Of a DNA stretch of 64,000 nt, positions 33,646-44,445 are shown one piece after another; the first letter of the stretch is position 1, and each line of letters starts with the position of its first letter. The notes under the pieces were generated by a model. The model had not been told where the DNA came from. It saw nothing but the letters and a program-made list of their open reading frames with translations, and made no database searches. Source of the stretch: Pseudomonas sp. GV071 (GTDB lineage Bacteria; Pseudomonadota; Gammaproteobacteria; Pseudomonadales; Pseudomonadaceae); the NCBI RefSeq assembly GCF_003050835.1, contig NZ_QAOJ01000001.1:744001-808000 (forward strand). The letters are read 5' to 3'. Both the position numbers and the translations under genes were made by a program.

Positions 33646-35376
33646 ATGACTTTTCACGGAACGATCGGGCTGGCGTTGGCGCTGTTGCTCACTACCACCA
33701 CGGCCTTCGCGCAGACGCAGCTCAGCGTGCGCATCAAACCGGCCAATGCAGCGCTCAAAGCCAATGTCATTGGCTATGTGGGTGACCTCGGCGAGCGCGA
33801 CGAACAGGCCCTGCAACGTTTCAGTCGCGGTGCCTTGGTGCAGGCCCGCAAGGCGGTGGAGGCCCTGGGTTACTACCAGGCGCAGATAGACAGCGAGGTC
33901 GACCACAACGACAAAGGCCCGCGCCTGATCATCCGCATCGTGCCGGGCGAGCCAGTGCATTTGCGCAACGTCACCGTGCGCATCGACGGCCCTGCCGCGC
34001 AGTTGCCCGCCTTCCGAGTACCCAAAAGCAGCCAGCTGACTAGCGGCGCGGTGCTCAACCACGGCCACTATGAAGACGCCAAACGGCTGATCCAGAACCA
34101 GGCGTCGCGCTACGGTTTTTTCAGCGGCCATTTCAGCAGTCAGCGCCTGGCCATTGATCCGGTGGCTGGGGTAGCGGATGTCGAGTTGATCTACGCCAGC
34201 GGCCCGCGCTACTACTTTGGCCCGACCCGTTTCAGTGGCGATGACACCTTCGACACCCAACTGCTCGAGCGCATGGTGCCGTTCAAGCCGGGCACCGCGT
34301 ATGACTCCGACCTGATCGCCACGCTCTATCAGAACCTGCAAGGCAGCGGCTATTTCGACAGCGTGCGGGTAGATGCCGCGCCGACCCAGGGCAGTGGCGA
34401 GCAAGTGCCGGTAAACATCGACCTGGCCACCCGCAAACCACGGACCATGGGCGTAGGCCTGGGCTTTTCCACCGACGTCGGGCCGCGGGCGAAATTCAAT
34501 TGGACCCGCCATTGGGCCAACCCCCAGGGCGACAGTTACGGCACCGAGATGGAACTGTCGGCGCCGCGGCAGAACGTCGGCCTGTGGTACGACATTCCCG
34601 GCAACCCGCCACTCACCGACAAACTGCGCCTGGCCGGCGGTTACCAGTACGAAGAACTGGCCGACACCGACAGCCTCAGCCGCCTGCTGACCGCCGGTCC
34701 CGAGTGGCACAGCAAGCTCGATAGCGGCTGGCAGCAAGTGCTGTCGGTGAAGCTGCAACGCGAGGAATACCGCCTGGGCAGCGACAACGGCTTGAGCACC
34801 TTGCTGATGCCCGGCGTCAGTTATTCCTACCTGCACAGCGACAATGCCGTCGACCCCGGCAACGGCTACCGCCTGCAATTCGAGGCATCCGTTGCCAAAG
34901 ACGGGCTGATCTCCGACAGCAACCTGCTGTACGGCACGGTGTTGGCCAAGGGCCTGACCACCCTGTGGGACAAGCACCGTTTCCTCGGCCGTGTGCAGTT
35001 TGGCGGCAGCGCCACCGACGACTACAAAGCTGTGCCGCCGTCGCTGCGCTTCTTTGCCGGTGGCGACCAGAGCGTGCGCGGCTACGACTATCAATCGCTG
35101 TCGCCAGAGAACGACCAAGGCGACCGCATCGGCGGCCGGTACCTGGTGGCGGGTAGCGTCGAGTACCAGTATTCCTTCGCCGAACGTTGGCGCTGGGCGG
35201 CGTTTGTCGACCAGGGCAATGCCTTCCAGACCCTGGAGATTCCAACCCTGAAAACCGGGGTGGGCATGGGTGTGCGCTGGATCTCGCCGGTGGGGCCGAT
35301 TCGCCTGGACCTGGCGCGGGCGCTGGATGATGACGGTGGTTTTCGCCTGCACTTTTCCATGGGGCCGGAGCTATGA
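33646..35376 (+). CDS. tamA: Translocation and assembly module protein TamA
   Basis: A 576-residue Omp85-family outer-membrane protein. A signal peptide (LALALLLTTTTAFA) is followed by three POTRA domains (for example VQARKAVEALGYYQAQID; RYGFFSGHFSSQRLAIDP; QNLQGSGYFDSVRVDA) and a C-terminal 16-strand barrel with the Omp85 motif region RFFAGGDQSVRGYDYQSLSP. TamA and TamB act in outer-membrane protein and phospholipid trafficking. I start at ATG 33646, where the signal peptide begins, not 33619. It overlaps tamB by 4 bp. Confidence 0.94.
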   Translation: MTFHGTIGLALALLLTTTTAFAQTQLSVRIKPANAALKANVIGYVGDLGERDEQALQRFSRGALVQARKAVEALGYYQAQIDSEVDHNDKGPRLIIRIVPGEPVHLRNVTVRIDGPAAQLPAFRVPKSSQLTSGAVLNHGHYEDAKRLIQNQASRYGFFSGHFSSQRLAIDPVAGVADVELIYASGPRYYFGPTRFSGDDTFDTQLLERMVPFKPGTAYDSDLIATLYQNLQGSGYFDSVRVDAAPTQGSGEQVPVNIDLATRKPRTMGVGLGFSTDVGPRAKFNWTRHWANPQGDSYGTEMELSAPRQNVGLWYDIPGNPPLTDKLRLAGGYQYEELADTDSLSRLLTAGPEWHSKLDSGWQQVLSVKLQREEYRLGSDNGLSTLLMPGVSYSYLHSDNAVDPGNGYRLQFEASVAKDGLISDSNLLYGTVLAKGLTTLWDKHRFLGRVQFGGSATDDYKAVPPSLRFFAGGDQSVRGYDYQSLSPENDQGDRIGGRYLVAGSVEYQYSFAERWRWAAFVDQGNAFQTLEIPTLKTGVGMGVRWISPVGPIRLDLARALDDDGGFRLHFSMGPEL

Positions 35377-38300
35377 CCTGGCTCAAACGTGGCGCCTTCG
35401 GGCTGCTGGCTGTAGTGGTCTGCGTGCTAATGGTGGTGGCCCTGTTGCTCGGCACCCAAGCGGGCAGCCGCTGGTTGCTGAGCCAGGCGCCTGGCGTGCA
35501 GGTGCAGGGGTTTGAGGGGCGTTTGGGTGGCGCCTGGCGCGCCGACAGTCTGACCTGGCAGCAGGGCGACGATCAGGTGGCGCTGAGCCAGGTGCGGTTT
35601 GCCTGGTCACCGGTTTGTTTGCTCAAGCTGACGCTGTGCCTGGACCAGGTACAGGCCGACCAACTCAGCCTGCAGTTTCCCGGCAGCGACTCAGCCAGTG
35701 ACGAACCGCTGAGCCTGCCCAACCTGAAGCTGCCCCTGGCGCTGCAACTCGGCGACATTCAGCTGGGCCGCATCCTTTATAACGGCGGTGAACAGGCGAA
35801 CCAGTTGCAGCTGGTGGCGCACTGGGGCGTGGCCGGTCTGGCCATCGAGCGTTTGCAAGGCAATAGCAACGGCGTGGTGCTGGATGTGCACGGCCACCTC
35901 GATCCCCAGGGCCAGTGGCCATTGACCGTCGAAGGCAGCGTGCAGTTACCGGCGCCGGAGCAGCAAGCCTGGCAGGTAATGCTGCAGGTGCAGGGCGATG
36001 TGCTCGGCCGCTTGCACGTTAACGCGCAGAGCAGCGGTTACCTGGCTGCGCAGTTGCAAGGCCAGGTGCAAGCGCTGGCTGAAGGGCTGCCGGCGCAGGT
36101 GGCGATCAACGCTGAGTCGTTTACGCCGAGCGCGCAAATGCCCTCCTTGAACCACATAAGCGTGACTGCCGCCGGCACCTTGAGTGCGGGTTATCAAGTC
36201 AACGGCACGGCCGGGTTGGCTGCCGAGGGCGGCGACATTCCGCTGACCCTGGCCGGTCTGGTCACCGCCGGCGGCGCCGATATTCAGGCCCTGACCTTGC
36301 AGGCCGAGGCCGAGCAACACGTCACCGTCAGCGGCCAACTGGATTGGCAGGATGCCTTCAGCGCCGACGCCCAGTTCACCTGGCTGGACTTCCCCTGGCG
36401 GCGAATCTGGCCGCAGGTCGAGAAGCCCGCCGTCAACCTGCAGCGCCTGACCGGCCAGGTGCATTACCAGGACGGCAATTACCTTGGCCATTTTGCCGCC
36501 GACCTCGACGGCCCGGCCGGCACCTTTAGCCTCAGTAGCCCGGTCAGTGGCGACTTGAAACAAGTGCACCTGGTCAGCCTGTTGCTGCAAGCCGGCCAGG
36601 GCAAGGCTGAAGGGCAGGTGACGCTAGGCTTCGCCGACGGCATCCGCTGGGGCAGCCGCCTGCAACTCAGCCAGCTCAACCCGGCGTACTGGCTGGCCGA
36701 GTTGCCCGGCACCCTCGGTGGCAGTTTGCGTAGCCAGGGCGAATACCGCGAACAACTGAAGCTGGATGCCGACCTCGACCTGAGCGGCCGTCTGCGTGGC
36801 CAGCCGGCGTTGCTACAGGTGCAGGCCGCCGGCGCCGGAGAGCGCTGGCAGGTGAGCAAGCTGGATGTGCGCCTGGGCGATAACCGTGTGCAGGGGCAGG
36901 GCACGTTGGATCAACGTCTGGCCGGACAACTCAGCATCGCCATGCCGCGCCTGGGGCAGCTGTGGCCGCAATTGGCGGGCCAGGTGAAGGGTCAACTGGA
37001 TCTCGCCGGCACGCTGCAAACACCGCAAGGGCAGTTGAACCTGCAAGGCGCGCAGCTGGCGTATCAGCAACAGAAACTGGCCACCCTGAACCTGACCGCC
37101 AAACTGGACAGCCAGCAACGCGGCACGCTCGACCTTACTGGTACCGGCATTCAAACCGGAGACACCGACCTCGGCCGTCTGCACCTGCAAGGTAGCGGCA
37201 ATCGCCAGCAACAGCGGGTCAGCCTCGATCTCGATGGCAGCAAACTCAAACTGGCCCTGGCGGCGGACGGCACCCTGGCGCAGAACTTCGATTGGCGCGG
37301 GCGTATCGCCAGTGGCCAGGTGGAAACCGCCGACCAGGTCTGGCAGTTGCAGCAGGCGGCGCCGTTGCAACGCCTGGCCAACGGTCAACTGAACCTCGGC
37401 GCCCATTGCTGGCAGAGCGGCGCGGCCAGCCTGTGTGGCGACGACCAACGCCTGCTTCCCGAACCGCGCTTGCGCTGGCGCCTGCGCGATTTTCCGATGC
37501 AGACCTTGGCGCAGTGGTGGCCAGCCGACTTCGCCTGGCAGGGGCAATTGAACGCCGAGCTCAAGCTTGACCTGCCGGCCAGTGGCCCCAAGGGCGATAT
37601 CCGCCTGGACCTGGGCACCGGCAACCTACGGGTGCGTGACAACGGCCATTGGCTGGATCTGCCCTATGACCGCTTCAGTCTTACCAGCCAACTACGGCCA
37701 CAGCGCATCGATACCCAGCTGGATTTCCATGGCCCACAACTCGGCCAACTGACCCTGCAAGCGCAAATCAACCCGCGCCCGGCCAACAAACCCATCAGCG
37801 GCACCTTCCAACTGGCTGGCCTCGACCTCGGCCTGGCGCGGCCATTTTTGCCGATGGTGGAGCGGTTGAGCGGCCATCTGAATGGCAGCGGCACCTTGTC
37901 TGGTGGCTTGCTCGCACCGCAGGTCAATGGCCGGCTGGTTGTGCAGGACGGCGAGGTGGCGGGCAGCGAGCTGCCAGTCAGTGTGCAGGGCCTGCACGCC
38001 GAGGCATTGATCGCCGGCGAGCAACTGCAACTGAGCAGCAACTGGCACAGCGGCGAGGCGGGCGAAGGCAGCCTGAACGGGCAACTGGCTTGGGCCAACG
38101 GCCTCAACGTTGACCTGCACCTGCTCGGCAGCCGTTTGCCGGTGGTAGTCGAGCCCTATGCCACCCTGGAAGTGCACCCGGACCTGAACATTCGCCTGGC
38201 AGAACAGCGCCTGGCGGTGGCCGGCAAGGTGCAGGTGCCGCGCGGCAAGATCGAGATCCGCCAACTGCCGCCGTCCACCGTCAAGGTTTCCGAAGACGCC

Positions 38301-39044
38301 CAGGTGGTCGGCGCCCACGATCCGCAAGCAAGGCAGAGCCAGGCGGTGGCGATGGATATCGACATCAGCGTCGGCGCCCCGGACGGCCAGCCGCCGCTTA
38401 CCTTCAGTGGTTTTGGCTTGAATGCCGAGTTGGCCGGGCACCTGCACATGGGCGACAACCTCGACACCCGTGGCGAACTGACCCTGAACAAAGGCCGCTA
38501 CCGCGCCTATGGCCAACGCCTGACCTTGCGTCGCGCCCGGCTGCTCTTCGCCGGGCCGATCGACCAGCCGTACCTGGACGTCGAAGCGATCCGCCAGGTC
38601 GACAGCGTTACCGCCGGGTTGCGCATCAGCGGCAACGCCGAACAACCCACCACCCAGGTGTTCTCCGAACCGACCATGGGGCAGCAGCAGGCACTGTCCT
38701 ACCTAGTGCTCGGGCGTCCGGCCAGCAGCGGCAGTGGCGACAACAACATGCTCGCCGAAGCGGCCCTGGGCCTGGGCTTGATGGGCAGTTCCGGGGTGAC
38801 CGGCGCGGTGGCGCAGCGCCTGGGCATCAGCGATTTCCAACTGGACACCGGCGGCACTGGCGCACAAACCAGCGTGGTGGCTAGCGGCAATCTGTCGGAG
38901 AAATTGAGCCTGCGGTATGGCGTCGGCGTATTCGAGCCTGCCAGCACTATCGCCTTGAGGTATGAGTTGACCAAGAAGGTCTACGTGGAAGCAGCCAGTG
39001 GCCTGGCAAGCTCGCTGGATATTTTCTACAAGCGAGATTTCTAG
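35373..39044 (+). CDS. tamB: Translocation and assembly module protein TamB (AsmA-like/DUF490)
   Basis: A 1223-residue protein anchored by one N-terminal membrane helix (FGLLAVVVCVLMVVALLLGT), followed by a very long beta-strand-rich periplasmic region of repeating amphipathic strands, the bridge-like groove of AsmA-family proteins, and the conserved C-terminal TamB/DUF490 domain (GNLSEKLSLRYGVGVFEPASTIALRYEL... ASGLASSLDIFYKRDF), ending in F for barrel-like recognition. It spans the periplasm to TamA and is linked to anterograde phospholipid transport. The ATGA overlap with tamA implies coupled translation. Confidence 0.95.
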   Translation: MTWLKRGAFGLLAVVVCVLMVVALLLGTQAGSRWLLSQAPGVQVQGFEGRLGGAWRADSLTWQQGDDQVALSQVRFAWSPVCLLKLTLCLDQVQADQLSLQFPGSDSASDEPLSLPNLKLPLALQLGDIQLGRILYNGGEQANQLQLVAHWGVAGLAIERLQGNSNGVVLDVHGHLDPQGQWPLTVEGSVQLPAPEQQAWQVMLQVQGDVLGRLHVNAQSSGYLAAQLQGQVQALAEGLPAQVAINAESFTPSAQMPSLNHISVTAAGTLSAGYQVNGTAGLAAEGGDIPLTLAGLVTAGGADIQALTLQAEAEQHVTVSGQLDWQDAFSADAQFTWLDFPWRRIWPQVEKPAVNLQRLTGQVHYQDGNYLGHFAADLDGPAGTFSLSSPVSGDLKQVHLVSLLLQAGQGKAEGQVTLGFADGIRWGSRLQLSQLNPAYWLAELPGTLGGSLRSQGEYREQLKLDADLDLSGRLRGQPALLQVQAAGAGERWQVSKLDVRLGDNRVQGQGTLDQRLAGQLSIAMPRLGQLWPQLAGQVKGQLDLAGTLQTPQGQLNLQGAQLAYQQQKLATLNLTAKLDSQQRGTLDLTGTGIQTGDTDLGRLHLQGSGNRQQQRVSLDLDGSKLKLALAADGTLAQNFDWRGRIASGQVETADQVWQLQQAAPLQRLANGQLNLGAHCWQSGAASLCGDDQRLLPEPRLRWRLRDFPMQTLAQWWPADFAWQGQLNAELKLDLPASGPKGDIRLDLGTGNLRVRDNGHWLDLPYDRFSLTSQLRPQRIDTQLDFHGPQLGQLTLQAQINPRPANKPISGTFQLAGLDLGLARPFLPMVERLSGHLNGSGTLSGGLLAPQVNGRLVVQDGEVAGSELPVSVQGLHAEALIAGEQLQLSSNWHSGEAGEGSLNGQLAWANGLNVDLHLLGSRLPVVVEPYATLEVHPDLNIRLAEQRLAVAGKVQVPRGKIEIRQLPPSTVKVSEDAQVVGAHDPQARQSQAVAMDIDISVGAPDGQPPLTFSGFGLNAELAGHLHMGDNLDTRGELTLNKGRYRAYGQRLTLRRARLLFAGPIDQPYLDVEAIRQVDSVTAGLRISGNAEQPTTQVFSEPTMGQQQALSYLVLGRPASSGSGDNNMLAEAALGLGLMGSSGVTGAVAQRLGISDFQLDTGGTGAQTSVVASGNLSEKLSLRYGVGVFEPASTIALRYELTKKVYVEAASGLASSLDIFYKRDF

Positions 39045-39057
39045 CGAACCTAGTCCT

Positions 39058-39118
39058 GTAGGAGCGGCTTTAGCCGCGATGCTTTTAAAAGCAAAAGCAT
39101 CGCGGCTAAAGCCGCTGC
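39058..39118. repeat. REP-type inverted repeat
   Basis: Arms GTAGGAGCGGCTTTAGCCGC... (39058-39080) and AGCATCGCGGCTAAAGCCGC (ending at 39116), with GCTTTTAAAAGC as a palindromic centre. It lies 14 bp after the tamB stop codon. The right arm ends with GCTGCTG instead of GCTCCTA, a small divergence. Confidence 0.85.
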
Positions 39119-39244
39119 TGCAAAAGGCTGAGCAGCTTCGTGAGCTTTTTTGACTCTGCGGTCATGGTCGCGTAATCCCTTTCGTGCTTAACTCTGGCCC
39201 CCTTAGCAACCCAAAACACCCACCCTAAAAAAAGGAATCCGTTC

Positions 39245-39745
39245 ATGGCCCAAGTAACCCTGCGAGGCAACCCTGTTCAAGTCACTGGCGAGCTGCCGCA
39301 AGCTGGCCAGAAAGCCCCGGCGTTCAGCCTGGTTGGCGCCGATCTGAGCGACGTGACCCTGGCCAGTCTGGCCGGCAAACGTAAAGTGCTGAACATCTTC
39401 CCAAGCGTCGACACCCCGACCTGCGCCACTTCGGTTCGCAAGTTCAACGCCGAAACCAGCAACCTGGCCAACACCGTGGTGCTGTGCATTTCCGCTGACC
39501 TGCCATTTGCCCAAGCACGTTTCTGCGGTGCCGAAGGCCTGCAAAACGTCGTCAACCTGTCGACCATGCGCGGCGCCGACTTCCTCGCCGACTACGGCGT
39601 GGCCATCGCCAACGGCCCACTGGCTGGCGTTGCTGCCCGTGCCGTGGTGGTGCTGGATGAAAACGACAAGGTGCTGCACAGCGAGCTGGTTGCCGAAATC
39701 GGTAGCGAGCCGAACTACGAAGCTGCAGTTGCCGCTCTGAAGTAA
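39245..39745 (+). CDS. tpx: Thiol peroxidase (atypical 2-Cys peroxiredoxin)
   Basis: A 166-residue Tpx. [17 protein letters not shown] has the peroxidatic cysteine C60, and FCGAEGL the resolving cysteine C94 (E. coli C61/C95). It reduces lipid and alkyl peroxides using thioredoxin, in the periplasm or cytoplasm. AAAAAAAGGAATCC precedes the start as RBS. Monocistronic, with its own terminator at 39773. Confidence 0.96.
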   Translation: MAQVTLRGNPVQVTGELPQAGQKAPAFSLVGADLSDVTLASLAGKRKVLNIFPSVDTPTCATSVRKFNAETSNLANTVVLCISADLPFAQARFCGAEGLQNVVNLSTMRGADFLADYGVAIANGPLAGVAARAVVVLDENDKVLHSELVAEIGSEPNYEAAVAALK

Positions 39746-39772
39746 GTTTTATGTAACACCTGGCAATACTTG

Positions 39773-39799
39773 AACGGCCCACCTCGGTGGGCCGTTTTC
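39773..39799 (+). terminator. Rho-independent terminator after tpx
   Basis: AACGGCCCACC, two-base centre, GGTGGGCCGTT followed by TTCATTT: an 11-bp GC-rich stem 27 bp after the tpx stop codon. Confidence 0.88.
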
Positions 39800-39918
39800 A
39801 TTTACGGGTCAATCGCTTAGTAAAAAGTCAGAGATAGGTAAAAAGCCGGTAAAGAGGCTTTCCGTTCGTCGTTGCAGTGCTTATCGTGCGGGCTCGAATT
39901 TGCAATCGATGATGCCCC

Positions 39919-41190
39919 ATGACCTTTCGTACCCTTCGCCCTTGGTTGATCACTGCCGCTGCCTTCGCTGGCGTGGTGTTGTTGGTTATCTGGTTGTCCG
40001 CTGCGAAAAGCACAGCCGGCCCTGAAGGCAAGGTGCGCGGCCGCCCGGGTATGGGGCCTCCTGGTGCGGCGGCGGGCATGACCGTCAGCGTCGCCAAGGT
40101 GCAGCGCAGCGACCTTGACGTGCACTACCACGCCCTGGGCACCGTCACCGCGTTCAGCACGGTGAACGTCAAGCCGCGGGTCAATGGCGAGCTGGTCAAG
40201 GTGCTGTTCACCGAAGGCCAGGAAGTGCAGGCCGGCGACCTGCTCGCCGTGGTCGACCCCCGTCCCTATAAAGCCGCGCTGGCCCAAGCCGAAGGCACCC
40301 TGCAACAGAACCAGGCGCAACTGAAAAACGCGCAGATCGACCTCGATCGCTACAAGGGCCTGTACGCCGAAGACTCCATTGCCAAGCAGACCCTGGACAC
40401 CCAGGCCGCGCTGCTCAACCAATACCAGGGCACCCTGAAAACCAACCAGGGCCAGGTCGATGACGCCAAGCTCAACCTGGCCTTTACTGAAGTGCGCGCG
40501 CCCATCAGCGGTCGCCTCGGTTTGCGGCAGGTCGACGTCGGCAACCTGGTGACCTCCAGCGACACCACACCCTTGGTGGTGATCACCCAGGTCAAACCGA
40601 TTGCCGTGGTATTCAGCCTGCCGCAGCAACAGCTCGGCACCATTGCTGCCCAGCTCAACCAGGCGCCGGGCAACAAAAAAGGCCCTGCACCGGTAGAGGC
40701 GTTGGATCGTAATAAAGACGTCACCCTGGCTACCGGCGAACTGGTGACCCTGGACAACCAGATCGACACCACCACCGGCACGGTCAAGCTCAAAGCCAAA
40801 TTCGAAAACGCTGACCGCTCGCTGTTCCCCAACCAGTTCGTCAACGTGCGCCTGCTCGCCGAAACCCTGCACGACGTGCTGCTGATTCCTGCCAACGCGG
40901 TGCAGCGCGGTAACGAAGGCACCTATGTGTATGTGCTGGGTGAGGGCGACAAAGTCGCTCAACGCAGCGTCACCTTGGGTACCAGCGAAGGTGAGCGGGT
41001 GGTGGTGGAGAAGGGCCTCAACGCCGATGAACAAGTGGTGGTGGAAGGCACCGACCGCCTGCGCGATGGCATGGCCGTGCGCCTGGCGGCTGCTGAGCAA
41101 GTGAAAAAAGAAGTCAGCGAAGAAACCGGGCAGAAGCCGTTCGGCCAAGGTGATGCCGCGCCGCAAGGCAAGGACGGAGCCGCGCAATGA
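39919..41190 (+). CDS. muxA: RND efflux periplasmic adaptor subunit (MuxA/MdtA)
   Basis: A 423-residue membrane fusion protein: a membrane anchor at the start ([20 protein letters not shown]), the lipoyl/barrel-sandwich domain with [30 protein letters not shown], a helical hairpin ([40 protein letters not shown]), and the beta-barrel domain ([21 protein letters not shown]). It belongs to MdtA-type adaptors, which in Pseudomonas are MuxA of MuxABC-OpmB, a pump with two different RND subunits, and the following genes confirm this. It overlaps muxB by 4 bp. Confidence 0.9.
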   Translation: MTFRTLRPWLITAAAFAGVVLLVIWLSAAKSTAGPEGKVRGRPGMGPPGAAAGMTVSVAKVQRSDLDVHYHALGTVTAFSTVNVKPRVNGELVKVLFTEGQEVQAGDLLAVVDPRPYKAALAQAEGTLQQNQAQLKNAQIDLDRYKGLYAEDSIAKQTLDTQAALLNQYQGTLKTNQGQVDDAKLNLAFTEVRAPISGRLGLRQVDVGNLVTSSDTTPLVVITQVKPIAVVFSLPQQQLGTIAAQLNQAPGNKKGPAPVEALDRNKDVTLATGELVTLDNQIDTTTGTVKLKAKFENADRSLFPNQFVNVRLLAETLHDVLLIPANAVQRGNEGTYVYVLGEGDKVAQRSVTLGTSEGERVVVEKGLNADEQVVVEGTDRLRDGMAVRLAAAEQVKKEVSEETGQKPFGQGDAAPQGKDGAAQ

Positions 41191-44100
41191 ACCCGTCGCG
41201 CCCGTTTATTCTGCGGCCGGTAGCGACCACCTTATTGATGGTGGCGATCCTGCTGTCGGGGATCATCGCCTACCGTTTTCTGCCGATTTCGGCGTTGCCG
41301 GAAGTCGATTACCCGACCATCCAGGTGGTCACGTCGTACCCCGGTGCCAGCCCGGAAATCATGACCTCGTCGGTTACCGCGCCGCTGGAAAACCAGCTCG
41401 GGCAGATCGCCGGCCTGAATGAAATGTCTTCGAGCAGTTCGGGTGGCGCCTCGGTGATCACCCTGCAGTTCACCCTCGACAGCAACCTCGATGTGGTCGA
41501 GCAGGAAGTGCAGGCGGCGATCAACACCGCCAGCAGCCTGCTGCCCAGCGACCTGCCGTACCAGCCTTCGTACAGCAAAGTGAACCCGGCCGATGCGCCG
41601 ATCCTGACCCTGGCAATTACCTCCAGCAACCTGCCGTTGCCGCAGGTGCAAGACCTGGTGGACACCCGCCTGGCGCAGAAGATCTCGCAGATTTCCGGCG
41701 TCGGCCTGGTCAGCATCAGCGGTGGCCAGCGCCCGGCGGTGCGGATTCGCGCCAACCCTTCGGCCCTGGCTGCGGCCGGCCTCAATCTGGACGACCTGCG
41801 CACCACCGTTTCCAATAACAACCTTAATGGCCCCAAAGGCAGTTTCGACGGCCCGACCCGCGCCTCGACCCTGGATGCCAACGACCAACTGAAATCGGCC
41901 TCGGCCTACCGCGACCTGATCGTCGCCTATAAAAACGGCGCGCCGCTGCGCCTCAAAGATGTCGCCAGCGTTGATGATGCGGCGGAGAACACCCGCCTGG
42001 CCGCCTGGGCCAACGAGACCCCGGCCGTGGTACTGAACATCCAGCGCCAACCGGGCGCCAACGTGATCAAGGTGGTCGACAGCATCAAAGCCATGCTGCC
42101 GCAGCTGCAAGCCAGCCTGCCGGGTAGCCTCGATGTGCAGGTGCTCACCGACCGCACCACCACCATCCGCGCGTCGGTGGCTGATGTGCAGTTCGAACTG
42201 GTGCTGGCCATTGCCTTGGTGGTGATGGTGACCTTCCTGTTCCTGCGCAGTTTTTCCGCCACCCTGATCCCCAGCCTTGCGGTGCCGCTGAGCTTGATCG
42301 GCACCTTCGGGGTGATGTACCTGGCCGGCTTTTCGGTGAACAACCTGTCGCTGATGGCGCTGACCATCGCCACCGGCTTTGTGGTGGACGATGCCATCGT
42401 CATGGTGGAGAACATCAGCCGTTACCTGGAGGAGGGTGATACGCCGCTGGAGGCCGCGCTCAAAGGCTCCAAGCAGATCGGCTTCACCATCATTTCCCTG
42501 ACCTTCTCGCTGATCGCCGTGCTGATTCCGCTGCTGTTCATGGGCGATGTGGCGGGGCGCCTGTTCCGCGAATTCGCCATCACCCTGGCGGTGGCGATTC
42601 TGATCTCGGGTGTGGTTTCGCTGACACTCACGCCCATGCTCTGCGCCAAATTGCTCAAGCATATTCCGGAAGAAAAGCACGGCCGTTTTGCCCGCGCGAC
42701 CGGCGCCGCCATCGAGCGTTTGATCGCCGCCTACGGCCGCGCGCTGCGGGTGGTATTGCGTCATCAGCCGCTGACCTTGCTGATCGCCCTGGGCACCCTG
42801 GTGCTCACTGCGGTGCTCTACACCTTTATGCCCAAAGGCTTCTTCCCGGTGCAGGACACCGGGGTGATCCAGGCCATTGCCGAAGCGCCGCAGTCGATCT
42901 CGTTCCAGTCCATGGCCGAGCGTCAGCAGGCATTGTCCAAGGCCTTGCTCAGTGACCCGGCAGTGGCCAGCCTGACGGCCTTTATCGGCGTCGACGGCAG
43001 CAACGCCACGCTCAACACCGGGCGCCTGCTGATCAACCTCAAGCCCCACAGCGAGCGGGATGTCAGCGCCACTGAGGTGATCCGCCGTCTGCAACCGACC
43101 CTAGACCAGATTCCTGGCGTGCGCCTGTACCTGCAACCGGTGCAGGACCTGACCATCGAAGACCGCGTGGCGCGTACCCAGTACCAGTTCACCCTGCAAG
43201 ACTCCGATCCCGACGTGCTGGCCAAGTGGGTGCCGTTGTTGATGGAGCGTCTGCAGCAACTGCCAGAGCTCGCCGATGTGGCCAGCGACTGGCAGGACAA
43301 AGGCCTGCAAGCCTTCGTCAACATCGACCGCGACGCCGCCTCGCGCCTCGGCGTGTCGCTGGCCGATGTCGACAGCGCGCTGTACAACGCTTTCGGTCAG
43401 CGGCTGATCTCGACCATCTTCACCCAGGCCACCCAATACCGCGTGGTGCTGGAAGTGGCGCCGCAATTCCAGCTCGGCCCCGAGTCACTGGAGAACCTCT
43501 ACGTCAGCAGCAGCGATGGCACCCAGGTGCGTCTGTCGTCGCTGGCGACCATCGAGGAGCGCACCACGCTGCTGGCGATCAACCATATTTCGCAGTTCCC
43601 GGCGGCGACCCTGTCGTTCAACCTGGCGCCCAATGTGTCGCTGAGCGAGGCGGTCAAAGCGATTCGCCAGGTGGAGCAGGAGATGCAATTGCCGGTCGGC
43701 GTGCAGACCAGCTTCCGCGGCGCCGCGCTGGCGTTCGAGAGCTCGCTGTCGAGCACCTTGCTGCTGATTCTGGCGGCGGTGGTGACCATGTACATCGTGC
43801 TCGGCATTCTCTACGAGAGCTTTATTCACCCGGTGACCATTCTCTCCACCTTGCCCTCGGCGGGCGTTGGCGCCTTGCTGGCGTTGATGGTGGCGGGGGA
43901 GGAGATCGGCATCGTGGCGATCATCGGCATCATCCTGCTGATCGGCATCGTCAAAAAGAACGCGATCATGATGATCGACTTCGCCCTGGACGCTGAACGC
44001 AACCAGGGCATGAATGCGGCGGACGCGATCTACCAGGCCTGTTTGCTGCGTTTTCGGCCGATTCTGATGACCACCCTGGCGGCCTTGCTCGGCGCCTTGC

Positions 44101-44294
44101 CGCTGATGCTGGCAGCCGGCGCCGGCGCGGAATTGCGCCGACCGTTGGGTATCGCCATGGTCGGTGGTTTGCTCCTCAGCCAGGTGCTGACGCTGTTCAC
44201 TACGCCGGTGATTTACCTGGCCTTCGACCGCCTGGCGCAGCGCTGGAATGCCTGGCGCAAGAAGCGTGGGTTGGATATGTCGGTGCAGTCATGA
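41187..44294 (+). CDS. muxB: RND multidrug efflux transporter MuxB/MdtB
   Basis: A 1035-residue RND inner-membrane transporter with 12 helices and two large periplasmic loops. The proton-relay aspartates are in [40 protein letters not shown] and the terminal [19 protein letters not shown] are typical. MuxB and MuxC form a heterotrimer with OpmB as the outer-membrane channel. It overlaps muxA by 4 bp; the next gene muxC is 151 bp away, with an unusual repeat in the gap. Confidence 0.93.
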   Translation: MNPSRPFILRPVATTLLMVAILLSGIIAYRFLPISALPEVDYPTIQVVTSYPGASPEIMTSSVTAPLENQLGQIAGLNEMSSSSSGGASVITLQFTLDSNLDVVEQEVQAAINTASSLLPSDLPYQPSYSKVNPADAPILTLAITSSNLPLPQVQDLVDTRLAQKISQISGVGLVSISGGQRPAVRIRANPSALAAAGLNLDDLRTTVSNNNLNGPKGSFDGPTRASTLDANDQLKSASAYRDLIVAYKNGAPLRLKDVASVDDAAENTRLAAWANETPAVVLNIQRQPGANVIKVVDSIKAMLPQLQASLPGSLDVQVLTDRTTTIRASVADVQFELVLAIALVVMVTFLFLRSFSATLIPSLAVPLSLIGTFGVMYLAGFSVNNLSLMALTIATGFVVDDAIVMVENISRYLEEGDTPLEAALKGSKQIGFTIISLTFSLIAVLIPLLFMGDVAGRLFREFAITLAVAILISGVVSLTLTPMLCAKLLKHIPEEKHGRFARATGAAIERLIAAYGRALRVVLRHQPLTLLIALGTLVLTAVLYTFMPKGFFPVQDTGVIQAIAEAPQSISFQSMAERQQALSKALLSDPAVASLTAFIGVDGSNATLNTGRLLINLKPHSERDVSATEVIRRLQPTLDQIPGVRLYLQPVQDLTIEDRVARTQYQFTLQDSDPDVLAKWVPLLMERLQQLPELADVASDWQDKGLQAFVNIDRDAASRLGVSLADVDSALYNAFGQRLISTIFTQATQYRVVLEVAPQFQLGPESLENLYVSSSDGTQVRLSSLATIEERTTLLAINHISQFPAATLSFNLAPNVSLSEAVKAIRQVEQEMQLPVGVQTSFRGAALAFESSLSSTLLLILAAVVTMYIVLGILYESFIHPVTILSTLPSAGVGALLALMVAGEEIGIVAIIGIILLIGIVKKNAIMMIDFALDAERNQGMNAADAIYQACLLRFRPILMTTLAALLGALPLMLAAGAGAELRRPLGIAMVGGLLLSQVLTLFTTPVIYLAFDRLAQRWNAWRKKRGLDMSVQS

Positions 44295-44312
44295 GTTTTT
44301 GTGTGATGGCTG

Positions 44313-44427
44313 GCCCTCACCCCCGGCCCCTCTCCCGTAAACGGGCGAGGGGAGACAAGCCCGTTATTGCGACTGACTCGGTCAGCCCCCTCTCCCGTTT
44401 ACGGGAGAGGGCTGGGGTGAGGGCAGG
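44313..44427. repeat. Paired GC-rich intergenic repeats between muxB and muxC
   Basis: CCCTCACCCC and GGGGTGAGGG lie at the outer ends. Each half contains a palindrome of the form CCTCTCCCGTAAACGGGCGAGG (left) and CCTCTCCCGTTTACGGGAGAGG (right). The whole 115-bp structure can fold as two hairpins or one long stem. Similar CCCTC... repeats are common between Pseudomonas genes. Its position inside an efflux operon could cause partial termination or mRNA processing. Confidence 0.8.
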
Positions 44428-44445
44428 GCAAACGGTGAGTTGGAA

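Noticed and set aside
32875..35352. 825-residue open frame on the minus strand opposite the GNAT gene and tamA
   Set aside because: Composition is His/Gln/Val-rich, typical of the reverse complement of a high-GC gene, with no RBS or family similarity; tamA and the GNAT gene are clearly real.
41232..43094. 620-residue minus-strand frame opposite muxB (and a similar one at 46075-47499 opposite muxC)
   Set aside because: Antisense shadows of RND transporters, rich in His/Gln/Arg, with no recognisable domain.
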